This document shows positions 1-10,163 of a stretch of 64,000 nucleotides of DNA, piece after piece (within the stretch, counting starts at the first letter, position 1; every line of letters begins with the position of its first letter). The stretch covers positions 95,931,247-95,995,246 of the forward strand of contig CM043954.1 of NCBI GenBank assembly GCA_014529385.2, written 5' to 3'. Under the pieces are notes generated by a model. It was not told the DNA's origin. It saw only the letters and a list, made by a program, of their open reading frames with translations, and did no database searches. Both the position numbers and the translations under genes were made by a program. Source of the stretch: Adiantum capillus-veneris (lineage: Eukaryota > Streptophyta > Polypodiopsida > Polypodiales > Pteridaceae).

Positions 1-1
1 T

Positions 2-1456
2 TTATCTCATATCCCTAATGGCGAAGCTCCTACGGGGGTTGATGATGAATTGCCTGATACTCCTTTGTTCATTGTTGAGACAATGCCTGGATGGAGTGAA
101 AAGATTGTTAACTTCTTAGTTAATGGTTTTTCACCCAAAGAGCTGCGAAAAGATATAGCTCGAAAATTAATCAAGGAATGCGAACCCTATTGCTTACTGG
201 CTGGAACTCTCTATAAGAGAGGAAAAGATGATGTTCTTAGATGCTGTGCCCGCGAGGATGAGTATTTATATATTCTACAAGAGGCACACATGGGCGTAGC
301 TGGTGGTCACTTTTCAGGAAAGTTGACTGCCCGAAAGATCTTACAGTCAGGCTATTGGTGGCCCACTCTGTTTAAGGATGCATCACTTTTTGCAAAGGGA
401 TGTGATGAATGCCAACGCTTCAAGAAGCCACAAAGAAGGGATAGGATGCCTCTACATCCCATCAAGGTAACCCAACCATTTGAAAAGTGGGGCTTAGACT
501 TTGTAGGACCGATTAGTCCGGCTGCACGTAACACGCAATCACGATATATCATTGTGGCTACCGACTATGTAACCAAATGGGCTGAAGCAAAAGCAACACG
601 AAAGGCGGATGCAAAAACAACAGCTAAGTTCCTCTTTGAGAACATTATCACACGTTTTGGATGCCCCTTTGAACTTGTGAGTGACAATGGAACTCATTTT
701 ATAAATGAAGTAATAAAAGAACTCACATCAAACTTCATGATATCTCACCACAAGTCTACACCCTATTATCCCCAAGCAAATGGCCAAGCTGAGAGTACCA
801 ACAAAACTCTCATCTCCATTTTGACAAAGACAGTTGAGGCTCATCGTACTGATTGGGACCTAAAGCTTACATCAGCTTTATGGGCTTATCGTACTGCGTA
901 TAAAGTTGCTATTACTTGCACACCGTTTAAGATGGTGTATGGCCAAGAAGCAGTTATGCCATGGGAGTTTGTCATTCCTAGTCTTCGAGTAGCTTCTCAA
1001 GAAGGTTGGGATGGTAACCCCTTAGTTGAGCGATTATATATCCTGGAAAGGCTAGATGAAGAGAGGCAATTAGCTGTGCGAAATGCTCTAGTGGAGAAGG
1101 ATAGGAGAAAGAAGTGGTTTGATAGCCATTTAAAGGATAAAGACATCAAGGTTGGTGATAAAGTTCTTATGTACGGGGTACGTAATGAAAAGAAGAAATT
1201 GAAATGCACTGGTAAGGGACCATATCGAGTGTGTGAAATTACCCCGCAAGGTACCATTCGTGTGGAGACTCTAGATGGAGTTGAAACCATTGGATTCATT
1301 ATTGGGAGTAAATTCAAAAGATATTATGATCCTCTAAGCCAGGAAGAGTTGCAAGCCATCCATCAAAAGAAGGCTGCCAAGGAACAAGCAGAGCTTAGAA
1401 AAATCCAAGCAAGATTTGAGGCTCGAGAACAACAACAAAGTCTTAGACGCCAATGA
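2..1456 (+). CDS. Ty3/gypsy pol fragment: end of RNase H region plus integrase (5' partial)
   Basis: The frame is open from the window edge, so the upstream part (gag, protease, RT, RNase H) lies outside. The start reads LSHIPNGEAPTGVDDELPD, a typical tail of a plant gypsy RNase H region. Next comes the integrase zinc-binding H2C2 module (HMGVAGGHFSGK ... CDECQRFK), then the D,D-35-E core: first Asp in the GLDFVGP segment, second in SDNGTHF, Glu in YYPQANGQAEST. A C-terminal extension follows (KVGDKVLMYGVRNEKKKLKC...GPYRV), the usual gypsy integrase tail. The frame stops at TGA 1454-1456 and continues open in the same frame beyond it. The enzyme would insert element cDNA into chromosomes. Assignment to Ty3/gypsy is secure; clade is not determined. 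Confidence 0.93.
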   Translation, partial: LSHIPNGEAPTGVDDELPDTPLFIVETMPGWSEKIVNFLVNGFSPKELRKDIARKLIKECEPYCLLAGTLYKRGKDDVLRCCAREDEYLYILQEAHMGVAGGHFSGKLTARKILQSGYWWPTLFKDASLFAKGCDECQRFKKPQRRDRMPLHPIKVTQPFEKWGLDFVGPISPAARNTQSRYIIVATDYVTKWAEAKATRKADAKTTAKFLFENIITRFGCPFELVSDNGTHFINEVIKELTSNFMISHHKSTPYYPQANGQAESTNKTLISILTKTVEAHRTDWDLKLTSALWAYRTAYKVAITCTPFKMVYGQEAVMPWEFVIPSLRVASQEGWDGNPLVERLYILERLDEERQLAVRNALVEKDRRKKWFDSHLKDKDIKVGDKVLMYGVRNEKKKLKCTGKGPYRVCEITPQGTIRVETLDGVETIGFIIGSKFKRYYDPLSQEELQAIHQKKAAKEQAELRKIQARFEAREQQQSLRRQ

Positions 1457-2722
1457 GAGGCTAATCTGGGAATCACGCAAGCATTTTTTGAGGACACAGA
1501 TGACGACTCATTAGAATCTGAGCCACCCCTACGATACCCAATTGAGCTAAATAGCCCCTATGGGAAAGTACTATACAATTCCTTATTAGATACGGGAGCT
1601 AAACACAATTTGTTATCCTATGGAGTTTGGTGTCAATTAGGGAAACCGACCCTATCCCCGAGTACGATGCAAGTCAAGGGCATTAATAAAAAGAAAACTG
1701 CTATTCTTGGAGTCCTTCAGAGCCCTGTTGTCTATGACAATGGAAGCATAGTGCAGAGGTTTCTAGTCATGCACGCGGGATCTATGGAAGGCAACGTAAA
1801 CCTGGGACGCACGTGGATGTTGGCAACCAAATGCACTATTGATTGGGATACTGGTAGTGTCACGACGCGACCACCGACTCTTACCCCTATCATTCAAGCA
1901 AAGTCACCTACGTTGCAAACTCTAGCAAAGTTGAAGGATAGCCAACATTCACAAGCCAAGGTGGTTAACTCGTCTTTGCCGGCTACCCATGAACCTAGCA
2001 CTTCAACACTTGTAGTTGCAGCAAGCAGTAATATTGCAAGTACTCAACTTGCACGACCTAAGAGTACATATCAATGGGTCCCCAAGGCATTACTTCCAAC
2101 TACCTCAACCCTCCCATCCATTCCAAGAAAAAATTTCCCTGGAAAACCAAGAGCGCGCTCTAGTAGAGTCAAGACCAAATCACGATGGATTCCAAAACGA
2201 CTATTAGAAGCCCAAGGCTACTATGATGGAAATGAGCAAATTTGGGTACCTAAACGTAAAATGTGTCCTTCCCTATCGACAACAAACCCATATGAGTCGA
2301 ACAATGTAACGCTAAAGCCAATGGCAGACCGTGGGAAGGGAAAGATCACAGAATGTTACACACCTAGTCCATAGCTAGTTTGGGCTCCAAGGCAAAACCA
2401 ATTTATTCCACATAGCTCAGGAAGGGGGGAGTTCCATGAAGCTTCTAGCTCCTCATGTAATACATCCATAGAGGTAAAAGCTTCTACACAGCCTCCACCT
2501 ACAATAGTGGACCTCCATGAAGCTACAAAGGAATCCACATCTTCCAGTGTTCAAGAATCACCTGATGAACCACTTCAAGTTCGATCCTGGGAGAGTACCT
2601 TACCACCCTTGCAACTCAACGAGGCACATAAGGTAATAGAAAACTACTGGCAAAAATCTTCACCTATAACAACTTGGAACAACTGGTTTCAAAGGGTGAC
2701 GACATCATTTCAAACGGTATGA
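1457..2722 (+). CDS. Retropepsin-like domain and low-complexity tail downstream of gypsy integrase, in the same frame
   Basis: This is the in-frame continuation of the integrase frame, separated from it only by TGA 1454-1456 and interrupted again by TAG 2372-2374. Soon after the first stop it reads NSLLDTGAKHNLLSYGVW, a retroviral-type aspartic protease active-site loop (DTGA). About 65 residues later VNLGRTWMLATKCTIDWD resembles the second conserved block of retropepsins (hydrophobic-LG-x-x-W). A Ser/Thr/Pro-rich tail has repeated aromatic-basic motifs (QWVPK, RWIPK, IWVPK, VWAPR). Plant gypsy elements normally carry the protease before RT, so a protease-like domain after integrase is unusual. 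It could be a duplicated or recombined domain, or an envelope-position extra gene. Whether the two stops are read through, suppressed or simply mutations cannot be told from one copy. Confidence 0.65.
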
Positions 2723-2729
2723 TCTACCC

Positions 2730-2966
2730 AAGGAAGGGGGGAGTGTTTGTGGACATCCATTATTCACTTGCTTCCCTCTCAACCTTTCTCCCTGACCTCT
2801 TAATCTCCAATCTTAGGGAATGTATATATAAAGCCTTATACTCACAAAAACAAGATAAAAAAGTAAAAGAGCAAGAGCCATAACACAAAATCATAAAAAT
2901 AAATTATGCACAAGAACACGACCCTTGTAATATTTGCACTCTAACCATCATCTATTTGCGTGTACA
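2730..2966 (+). repeat. Polypurine tract and putative 3' LTR of the gypsy element
   Basis: A polypurine tract (AAGGAAGGGGGGAG, 2730-2743) lies just after the end of the long gypsy frame. It is followed by TGTTTGTGG, a plausible LTR start at 2744. A TATA-like TATATATAAA (2823-2832) and an AATAAA (about 2900) fit U3 and polyadenylation signals. The end is not firm; a CA-ending boundary near 2966 is a guess because no second LTR is in the window for comparison. Confidence 0.5.
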
Positions 2967-2969
2967 GAT

Positions 2970-3392
2970 ATGGCTAGTACGCTAGAGTCATCCACTCCTG
3001 CCTTGGGTGAGAGGTACCCTCGTTACTTTTCACAAATATTTCACATGGTCTTTCCAGTGCTTGCATGTGAATGGGATTTGATAGGTACGCTAGCATGTGA
3101 GAGGAATTTTGAGGAGTTAGAATGGCTGATACGTCTCGTGACCACGTCTGATCCATACTTAGTAGAGAGCATTTCTCCCATTGCACAAGCCTACCCTTTT
3201 GACCAAGATGACTATAGGCGTCTAGTAACCTTCTTAGTAAACATGGGCACCTATGACGAAGAAGAAAATTTACAGGACTACACGGATGGCACATATGGTC
3301 TCATGGATGATGACTTTGTTTATCTCGACGACGAGGATAGGGGTTTAGCCTTAGGGTTTCCCCCCAACCTCTACAATATCCTATTCCCTTGA
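2970..3392 (+). CDS. Hypothetical acidic protein, 140 residues
   Basis: An open frame begins with MASTLESSTPALGERYPRY and ends LGFPPNLYNILFP. The C-terminal third is very acidic (DEEENLQD, MDDDFVYLDDEDRG). The ATG follows a TGTACAG that could be a splice acceptor. I do not recognise a family. It lies between the gypsy polypurine tract at 2730 and a second one at 4745, so it may be an LTR- or leader-encoded frame of a retrotransposon rather than a host gene. A purine-rich CTAGGGGGAG follows its stop. Composition looks coding rather than random, but nothing else supports expression. Confidence 0.35.
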   Translation: MASTLESSTPALGERYPRYFSQIFHMVFPVLACEWDLIGTLACERNFEELEWLIRLVTTSDPYLVESISPIAQAYPFDQDDYRRLVTFLVNMGTYDEEENLQDYTDGTYGLMDDDFVYLDDEDRGLALGFPPNLYNILFP

Positions 3393-4744
3393 CACTCTAG
3401 GGGGAGTGCAAATAATTAGGTTAGGGTTCCTTATGTTTTTTTTTTTGTGTTCAATAAGTGTTGGTACCTTTTCCCACTAATGTGCCTCCTGGAGGTATTC
3501 CTTTTGTTCCGGAGTGTGTACAGGAGCGTGTTGCTATTGATAGGATTTGGACCTTCATGGAACCTTTCTCTCGTTCACACTTCATATCAAGCGCGACCAT
3601 CGACACAAACAGGTGTTTTTTGTCCATTAGCATTGCCCCTATCTATTTTGCATCCATGTTTGTCTGCTTTAATTGTGGTTGGTAGCCTAATAGTCACCGC
3701 ATTTGCTTAGTATCAAACATTTAATTCAATGTAATTTTTTGTCATAATCACTTGTCTAGGTTTAAAAATCAAGCAGTGCGACTAAGCTAATTTGACCAAG
3801 CTAGGTGTTAGAAATCTTCTCTTAATACCATGGGGAATGCCTTCCTAATAAGCAATGGTTACTTAGGTTCTTAATCCGATTAAGGCAGCATTGTGTAAAA
3901 TGTACTAGGGCTTTCTAGTGGGCTTGACCCTATTGACCTTTAGCTTAAGTATTATAAAGGGAGTTTACTAGTGTGATGAGCTTGGGGAGGTGTATCAGAA
4001 TTATATGACCCCCCGAAGCTACAAATTAAAATGATGAAAACAAACAAAAAATAAAAAAATCAAAGTGCCACAATGTAAAATTTTAAGCTAGAAGAGAAAT
4101 CCCTGCTTAAATTGGTACTCCACTCACATGTATCGCCTATGGTACTAGAGCCCTAGAGGTTCCCAACGTGGGCGCTTTTCCTTGAAAAGCAAAAAACCCA
4201 AGCAATACAAAATAAGCACACACATCAAAATTGAATCACTGTAAAAAGACTTTGGGGGGTCAAGGCAAAGGTAATCAGTCAGGCGATGATTTCATGGAAA
4301 TTCCTTTTATCGTAGCTTAACTACAAGGTCCTCTAGGTATAGCCTCTAGTCAACCCTCGAACATGAAATACTTGGCTCTCGCGATTAAGCAACTTAATTA
4401 ACCAGAGAAAATTAAGAAGCTTACCCATGGTATTAATAGTCGATCTCTAGTGCCTTTCGACCGTTAAATTAGCGACCCCATACTTGTTTAATCTTTTACC
4501 TTTACATCTGTTTATGCATTTGATTACATTGCAATTTAATGTTTATTGCTGACAAATTGTTTAAAATTCTGTTACCAATCAATTTGTCTGCATAAAATTG
4601 CATATGCTTTTTAATCGCTTATGAGAATGCAATGTTGTTTGATTTTGCAGTGACTGAAGAAGGCTAAGGACATTCATCTCAAATGCTCTTCCACCTCGAC
4701 CAACGAACTTCAACTCAATAGCTTCCGAGGACGGAATCTACATC
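3393..4744. other. Non-coding, probable retrotransposon untranslated/LTR DNA
   Basis: No convincing reading frame was found. The stretch is AT-rich with short homopolymers. It ends in a purine-rich run leading to the next LTR-like start, so it is probably the decayed 3' part of another gypsy-type element. Confidence 0.4.
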
Positions 4745-5319
4745 AGGAAGGGGGGCATGTTAACCCTCACAGCTCACGGACACCCTATCACCTACGAGAC
4801 GGACGTTGTAACCTATGGTGGACATTGTATTATTTATTTGGTAGAGTCAGGTACCGGGCTTGTCGGTCCAATAGGAAAAGGGTAAGAGTGATCGCCGATG
4901 AGAGGCGCACTCTAACTAGGACATTCAAGGGATTAGTTGGCTAAGCATGGGCCCCAAGTGTGAATGGGGTGAGCTCATATAAAAGCCAACTAAACCTAAA
5001 ATTCACTAATTCTCTAATTTGTGCAATAGAAGAGTGCTCGTGCTCCATGTCCATCTCCATCTCCATCTTCTTCTTCTTCACCTCCTTGTGTGTGTGTGTG
5101 TGTGTATGTGAGAGAGAGAGAGAGAGAGAGAGTGCGATCGAGCATTGCGGCGGCACGACGGCGGTGAAGCGGTTGAGCGCGACGTAGCGGCGTCTCCTTC
5201 TTCTTCACGGCGAGGAATCCTCCACGGCAGGAGCATAGAGCGGTGAGTGACACACCATTGCCCTCTTTTGAGCTTACTAGTTAAGCTAGTTGTGTGCTTG
5301 GAGCCGTCTGTGGCTCGCA
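4745..5319 (+). repeat. Polypurine tract and left part of an LTR interrupted by a copia insertion
   Basis: AGGAAGGGGGG (4745-4755) followed by TGTTAACCC at 4758 has the same layout as the gypsy tract at 2730 and suggests an LTR start. The LTR-like DNA includes a (TG)n(AG)n tract at 5088-5131. It is cut at 5319 by the copia element and resumes at 10995 after a TCGCA target duplication, reading on through GTGTTAGGCAAGTCCC. The right end is not determined. Confidence 0.5.
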
Positions 5320-6150
5320 TGTTAGGAAATAAGACGTAGCTAAATAGATAATTGAGTAGATTACTTAATGGAGAGAGACAAATTTATATACACGAGATTA
5401 TAGTGTAGAGAGAGAGAGAGAGAGAGTACACACGATATACGTGGTTCACCCAATGTGGGCTACGTCCACGGGAAAGCAGCCACTCAATGGCTTTGGTACT
5501 TCAAAACAAGAAGTAGTTTACAAAGGGATTATACCCTTAATGGAGCTCCCGCCTTGCTTCACTCTCACCACCTCACACTCACCTTGTTGCATCAACTTCA
5601 CACTATGAAATGTGTGTAGAAATGGCCTCCTTTTATAGGCCAAAAGGGCTGCCCTCTCTTATGAGAGACAGCCATGTGTAGCCGCCCTTGTGCGAATAAG
5701 TCCAAATCGGACCCTCCAATCCACCCATGTGTGGCCGCCCTTGAGAAGACAAGGCCGCTTTTGAATTCGACCACCGGCCATTGAATTCGGCCACCGGCCA
5801 CCGGCCATTGACTTCCGACCACCGGCCACCGGCCATTGACTTCCAACCACTGGCCATCGGCCATTGACTACCGGCCACCGGCCAACCGACTGGTTGTTTT
5901 CCGACCACTTTCCGGCTGCCGTCCGGCCATAATATTCCGGCGAAAAGGAATATTCCGGAAAAAAAAAAGTCTCGGGGGCCTCCGCCCCCGAGGCCTTTAA
6001 AGTTGCCCCTGATTCTTGTCCGTGAAATTTTTGGTTTCCGGTGAGTGATTTTCCTTCACGCACGATGGCTTCTCCTCATAATGGGGGCCTTACAAATGTG
6101 CGCTTTTACCACAGCAAATTACAAGGGTAAATCAGGCTCCATACTTAACA
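5320..6150 (-). repeat. 3' LTR of copia copy 1
   Basis: This 831-bp terminal repeat pairs with 10164-10994. It contains a (AG)10 tract, a GGCCACCGGCC-rich region built of short tandem units (about 5755-5890), and a CTCGGGGGCC...GGCCTCCGCCCCCGAGG inverted repeat near 5973-5994. Confidence 0.95.
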
Positions 6151-6210
6151 TGCTCCCACTTGGAGACTGATCTCCAAACCAAACCTGTGACTGCTTTCCA
6201 TTCTGGCTTC

Positions 6211-6918
6211 TTATCCTTGAATGCCGATTGAAGATGAGCAAAAGCTCAACTTCTCCTTGTTGACCACCTTTGTAAACATGTCTGCAGGATTTTCACTTGT
6301 ATGCACCTTTCCTAGTTTTAGTTGTCCCTCTTCCAAAAGAGTGCGTATGAAGTGATATCTCACCTCAATGTGCTTTGTCCTTGAATAAAAGGCTGAGTTC
6401 TTCGCTAGATGGATAGCGCTTTGGCTATCACTGTACAAGACACAATTGTCTTGTTTGAATCCAAGCTCTTCTAAGAATCTGTGAAGCCACAGAATTTCTT
6501 TGCTGGCCTCCGTCATTGCTACATACTCTGCTTCCGTGGTAGAAAGTGAAACCACTTTCTGCAGCTTTGAAGCCCAGCTTACTACTGTGCCTCCAACCGT
6601 GAACACATAGCTAGTAGTGCTCCTTCGAGTATCTTTGTCACCTGCCATATCTGCATCAGCATACCCTTCTAGAAAAATATGAGTTCCTCCAAAATACAAA
6701 GCATTTCTTGTTGTCCCTTTTAGATACCTAAGTATCCACTTCACAGCTTGCCAATGCTCTTTACCTGGGTTGTCCATGAACCTACTCAAACTCCCACTGC
6801 ATGTGCAATGTCTGGCCTTGTCCAGACCATAGCATACATTAGAGAACCTACCGCTGCAGCATATGGAACTTTAGACATATAGGCTATCTCCTCTTGTGTC
6901 TTTGGACACATATCCTTC
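6211..6918 (-). pseudogene. Copia copy 1 RNase H domain, separated from pol by two frameshifts
   Basis: The frame from 6789 downward encodes the copia RNase H region: SRFMDNPGKEHWQAVKWILR, then YADADMAGDKDTRRS, STTEAEYVAMTEASKE and YSDSQSAIHLAKN, ending near TENPAD-type sequence and a stop at 6211. Between it and pol (stop at 6920) a middle frame reads KDMCPKTQEEIAYMSKV and VGSLMYAMVWTRPDIA. The joins are one-base changes, one in a TTTAAA run near 6927 and one near 6787 (GVLSRF expected, stop seen). The three pieces together would make a normal copia C-terminus, so these are recent lesions. Confidence 0.9.
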
Positions 6919-6919
6919 G

Positions 6920-9900
6920 TTAGTTTAAATGACCAGCCAAAGGTGTAGAAACTGGTTTTGCATTTTGCATTGCAAACCTTTCTAGTACCTTCTTGATGTA
7001 ATCTTCTTGAGATAGCTTTATTGTCTTCTTCGTCCTGTCCCTTGATATTTTCATACCAAGTATCCTCTTTGCAGCACCTAAATCTTTCATTGAAAAAGAT
7101 TTGGACAGCTCCTCTTTTAGGTCTTTGATGTCCTGCATGTTAGCACTTGCAATCAACATGTCATCAACATACAACATTAGGATGATGAATTTCCCATCTC
7201 CCAAATTCTTCGTGTAGACGCAGTGATCCGAGTTGCATCTTGTGAATCCATGATCCAACATCCATCGATCAAACTTCAAGTACCATTGTCTTGATGCTTG
7301 CTTTAAACCATACAAGCTCTTCTTTAATCTGCAAACCATTTTCTCCTTACCTTTTACTTCATACCCCTTTGGTTGAAGCATGTAGATTTCCTCCTCTAAG
7401 TCACCGTGAGGGAATGCCGTATTTACATCCATTTGCTCGAGATTTAGATCATGAGCAGCCACAAGGCTTAAGACAAGCCTAATTGAGTTCATTTTTACAA
7501 CAGGAGAAAATATTTCATTGAAGTCAATACCTTTCTTTTGAGAAAAACCTTTTACCACAAGCCTAGGTTTGTACCTTTTCTTCCCACCTTCTTCTTCCTT
7601 TATCTTGTACACCCATTTGTTTTGAAGTGCCCGCTTACCTTTAGGCAACTCAACCAACTCCCATGTTTGGTTCTGATGTAGTGAGTCCATCTCCACTTGC
7701 ATGCTCTTCGTCCATTCTTCTTTGGATTCATGTTGCATAGCTTCTTCATATGATTCCGGCTCTCCAGAATCTGAGATCAAGAGATGGTTGAAGGAAGGAA
7801 CAAACCTTTCTGGAGGTCTACTTGCTCTTGTAGATCTTCGGGGAATAGGTTGAGGCTCCTCATTTGGTTGATGTTGTTGCACATTGTCACCGTTTGCAGT
7901 CCTTGAGTCTTCACCGTCCTCAAGCTCCATGTACTCATCACCTGTTTCTTTTGTTTGTTTTCTTTCCAAGTAATCTTTGTACATATTTTGTTCATTAAAA
8001 ATTACATCCCTACTCCTTAAGATTTTACCATCTTCAGGATTCCATAGGCGATACCCAAAGTCTCCTTCTCCATAGCCAATGAAGAAACACTTTTTGGACT
8101 TTGCATCTAACTTTGATCTTAGGCTTCTATCTATGTGCATGAAAGCCTCACACCCAAACACTTTGAGAAATGCATAATTCACCGGTTTACCTCTCCATGC
8201 CTCTTCTGGAACTCCCCCATCCAATGCCGTTGAGGGTGACCGATTGATTAAGTACACAGACGTACTTACAGCTTCCGCCCAAAGTTCAAGCGGTAGACCT
8301 GCATGTAGCCGCATGCTTCGTGCTCGTTCCATAATTGTCCTGTTCATCCTTTCCGAAATCCCATTTTGTTGCGGTGTCCTTGGGGTTGTCCTTTGCCTCC
8401 GAATTCCATTGCTAGCACAAAAGCTTTCAAAAGCTTGGCTGCAATATTCACCTCCATTGTCGGATCTGAGGCATTTAACCTTGGTACCTGTTTCATTCTC
8501 CACAAAGGCTTTCCACCTTTGAAATATGGAAAATACATCGGATTTATTCTTCATGACATAAACCCATGTTTTTCTAGTCGCATCGTCTATGAATGTTACA
8601 TAGTACAATGAGCCACCAAGTGATGGTGTACTTGCAGGACCCCAAACATCAGAATGAACCAACTCAAGTTTTTTATTTTTTCTTTCATTTCCTGATTTTT
8701 GAAATTTTACCCTCTTTTGTTTACCATAAACACAATCTTCACAGAACTCTAAGTCCACTTCTTTCAAACCTGGTAGAAGCTTCTTTGTTTGAAGGATTTG
8801 CATTCCTTTGGCACTCATATGCCCAAGTCGGTAGTGCCACACCGCACTGTCAACTTCTGTAGTTGCTGCACAAGCTGAAGGTTGCGTGCTAACAGCACAC
8901 AAGTAAAGTGTACTGACTTTTTCACCCTTGGCAACCACCAAATATCCCTTTGAGATCTTCCACCGTTTGTTTCCGAATGCGATGTTGTGACCTTCATCGT
9001 CCAATTGTCCTGTAGAGATCAAATTTTTGCGAAGAGAAGGAACATGCCTAACATCTTTCAGCTTCCATTCATTTCCGTTAGCAGTTTTGATAGAAACTGT
9101 ACCTTTGCTGACAATCTCACAAGCTTCATCATCTCCCAAGTATACATACCCAAAATTACCTTTGGTGTAGTCTTGGAAATGTTGCTTGTGTGGTGTCGCA
9201 TGGAATGAAGCCCCGGAATCTACTATCCAAGAATTAGACACATTGTCTAATGAGAGAATTAGAGCATCTTGCTCTACTTTACCTGCCACATTGGCCTCCG
9301 ATGTTGGCTTGTTGTCTTGAGACTCTGTCTCCTTCTTCTTCTTGGACCAGCAATCCTTCTTGACGTGGCCCTTCTTGCCGCAGTTCCAACATTCAAGAAC
9401 TGACTTTGTTCGTGATTTGCTCCGTCTTGAGCGATCACGACCCTTTTGGTTTTTGAACCTCTCCTTAGGCCTTCCTCTTGTTTCCACTGATAGTGCAGCA
9501 CTTGATGATTCTCCTGTGCTTCTCCTTCGCATTTCCTCGCTTAGAAGAACACCCACAACATCATCAAACTTAAGAGTATTTGTGCCAGAGATAGAATTAC
9601 TTACAGCCATCACAAGGCTGTCCCAACTATCCGGTAGAGATGATAGTATAAGGAGAGCTCGCACTTCGTCATCGAAATTGATTTTCACTGATCTAAGTTG
9701 ACTTATGTTTGTGTTAAAGTCATTTAGGTGTTCTGCAACTGAACCATTCTCTGCCATCTTTAGATTGAACAAGCGCTTCATAAGAAATACCTTATTGGAT
9801 GCCGATGGTTTCTCGTAGAAGTCGTCAAGTGACTTCATCAAGCCCTCCGTGGTCTTCATCTCCGAAACATTGAAGGCCACCGTTGACGCCAAGCTTAACC

Positions 9901-10099
9901 GGATTGTTCCCAGTGCCTTTCGATCAAGGACAATCCATGCTTCATCTGCCATTGTTGCGGGCTTCTTCGCAAGACCGCCTAGTGGCAAATAGAGGTCCTT
10001 CTGGTAGAGATAGTCTTCAATCTGCATCTTCCAATGTTGGTAGTTTTTGCCGTTGAACTTCTCAATCTTGAGCTTCCCCTCCTCCGCCATAACTCCCAC
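6920..10099 (-). CDS. Copia copy 1 Gag-Pol polyprotein (gag, protease, integrase, RT), 1059 residues
   Basis: Order of domains in the translated frame: UBN2-type gag (residues 1-200), CCHC knuckle CWNCGKKGHVKKDC (237-250), aspartic protease WIVDSGASFHATP (about 291-303), GAG-pre-integrase HYRLGHMSAKGM, integrase core with Asp in FIDDATRKTW, Asp in SDNGGEY and Glu in NGISERMNRT, then RT with LYVDDMLIA near residue 990. This order (integrase before RT) defines Ty1/copia. The ATG lies about 65 bp inside the 5' LTR, just past the primer site. The frame ends early in STPLAGHLN because of a one-base loss, leaving RNase H out of frame. The body is otherwise open, consistent with young age. Confidence 0.96.
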   Translation of the reverse strand: MGVMAEEGKLKIEKFNGKNYQHWKMQIEDYLYQKDLYLPLGGLAKKPATMADEAWIVLDRKALGTIRLSLASTVAFNVSEMKTTEGLMKSLDDFYEKPSASNKVFLMKRLFNLKMAENGSVAEHLNDFNTNISQLRSVKINFDDEVRALLILSSLPDSWDSLVMAVSNSISGTNTLKFDDVVGVLLSEEMRRRSTGESSSAALSVETRGRPKERFKNQKGRDRSRRSKSRTKSVLECWNCGKKGHVKKDCWSKKKKETESQDNKPTSEANVAGKVEQDALILSLDNVSNSWIVDSGASFHATPHKQHFQDYTKGNFGYVYLGDDEACEIVSKGTVSIKTANGNEWKLKDVRHVPSLRKNLISTGQLDDEGHNIAFGNKRWKISKGYLVVAKGEKVSTLYLCAVSTQPSACAATTEVDSAVWHYRLGHMSAKGMQILQTKKLLPGLKEVDLEFCEDCVYGKQKRVKFQKSGNERKNKKLELVHSDVWGPASTPSLGGSLYYVTFIDDATRKTWVYVMKNKSDVFSIFQRWKAFVENETGTKVKCLRSDNGGEYCSQAFESFCASNGIRRQRTTPRTPQQNGISERMNRTIMERARSMRLHAGLPLELWAEAVSTSVYLINRSPSTALDGGVPEEAWRGKPVNYAFLKVFGCEAFMHIDRSLRSKLDAKSKKCFFIGYGEGDFGYRLWNPEDGKILRSRDVIFNEQNMYKDYLERKQTKETGDEYMELEDGEDSRTANGDNVQQHQPNEEPQPIPRRSTRASRPPERFVPSFNHLLISDSGEPESYEEAMQHESKEEWTKSMQVEMDSLHQNQTWELVELPKGKRALQNKWVYKIKEEEGGKKRYKPRLVVKGFSQKKGIDFNEIFSPVVKMNSIRLVLSLVAAHDLNLEQMDVNTAFPHGDLEEEIYMLQPKGYEVKGKEKMVCRLKKSLYGLKQASRQWYLKFDRWMLDHGFTRCNSDHCVYTKNLGDGKFIILMLYVDDMLIASANMQDIKDLKEELSKSFSMKDLGAAKRILGMKISRDRTKKTIKLSQEDYIKKVLERFAMQNAKPVSTPLAGHLN

Positions 10100-10149
10100 T
10101 CAATTCAAGGAATCCTTTCCTTGAGATAATTTAGCTACGAGCAAACCTT

Positions 10150-10161
10150 GCTCTGATACCA
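10150..10161 (-). other. Primer binding site of copia copy 1
   Basis: Read on the minus strand this is TGGTATCAGAGC, the standard plant LTR-element site complementary to the 3' end of initiator tRNA-Met. It lies two bases inside the 5' LTR. Confidence 0.93.
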
Positions 10162-10163
10162 GT

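Noticed and set aside
5598..6063. Frames with repeated WPVAGSQWPVAGG peptides in the copia LTRs (also 10444-10907)
   Set aside because: They come from GGCCACCGGCC-type tandem units in the LTR and differ between the two LTRs.
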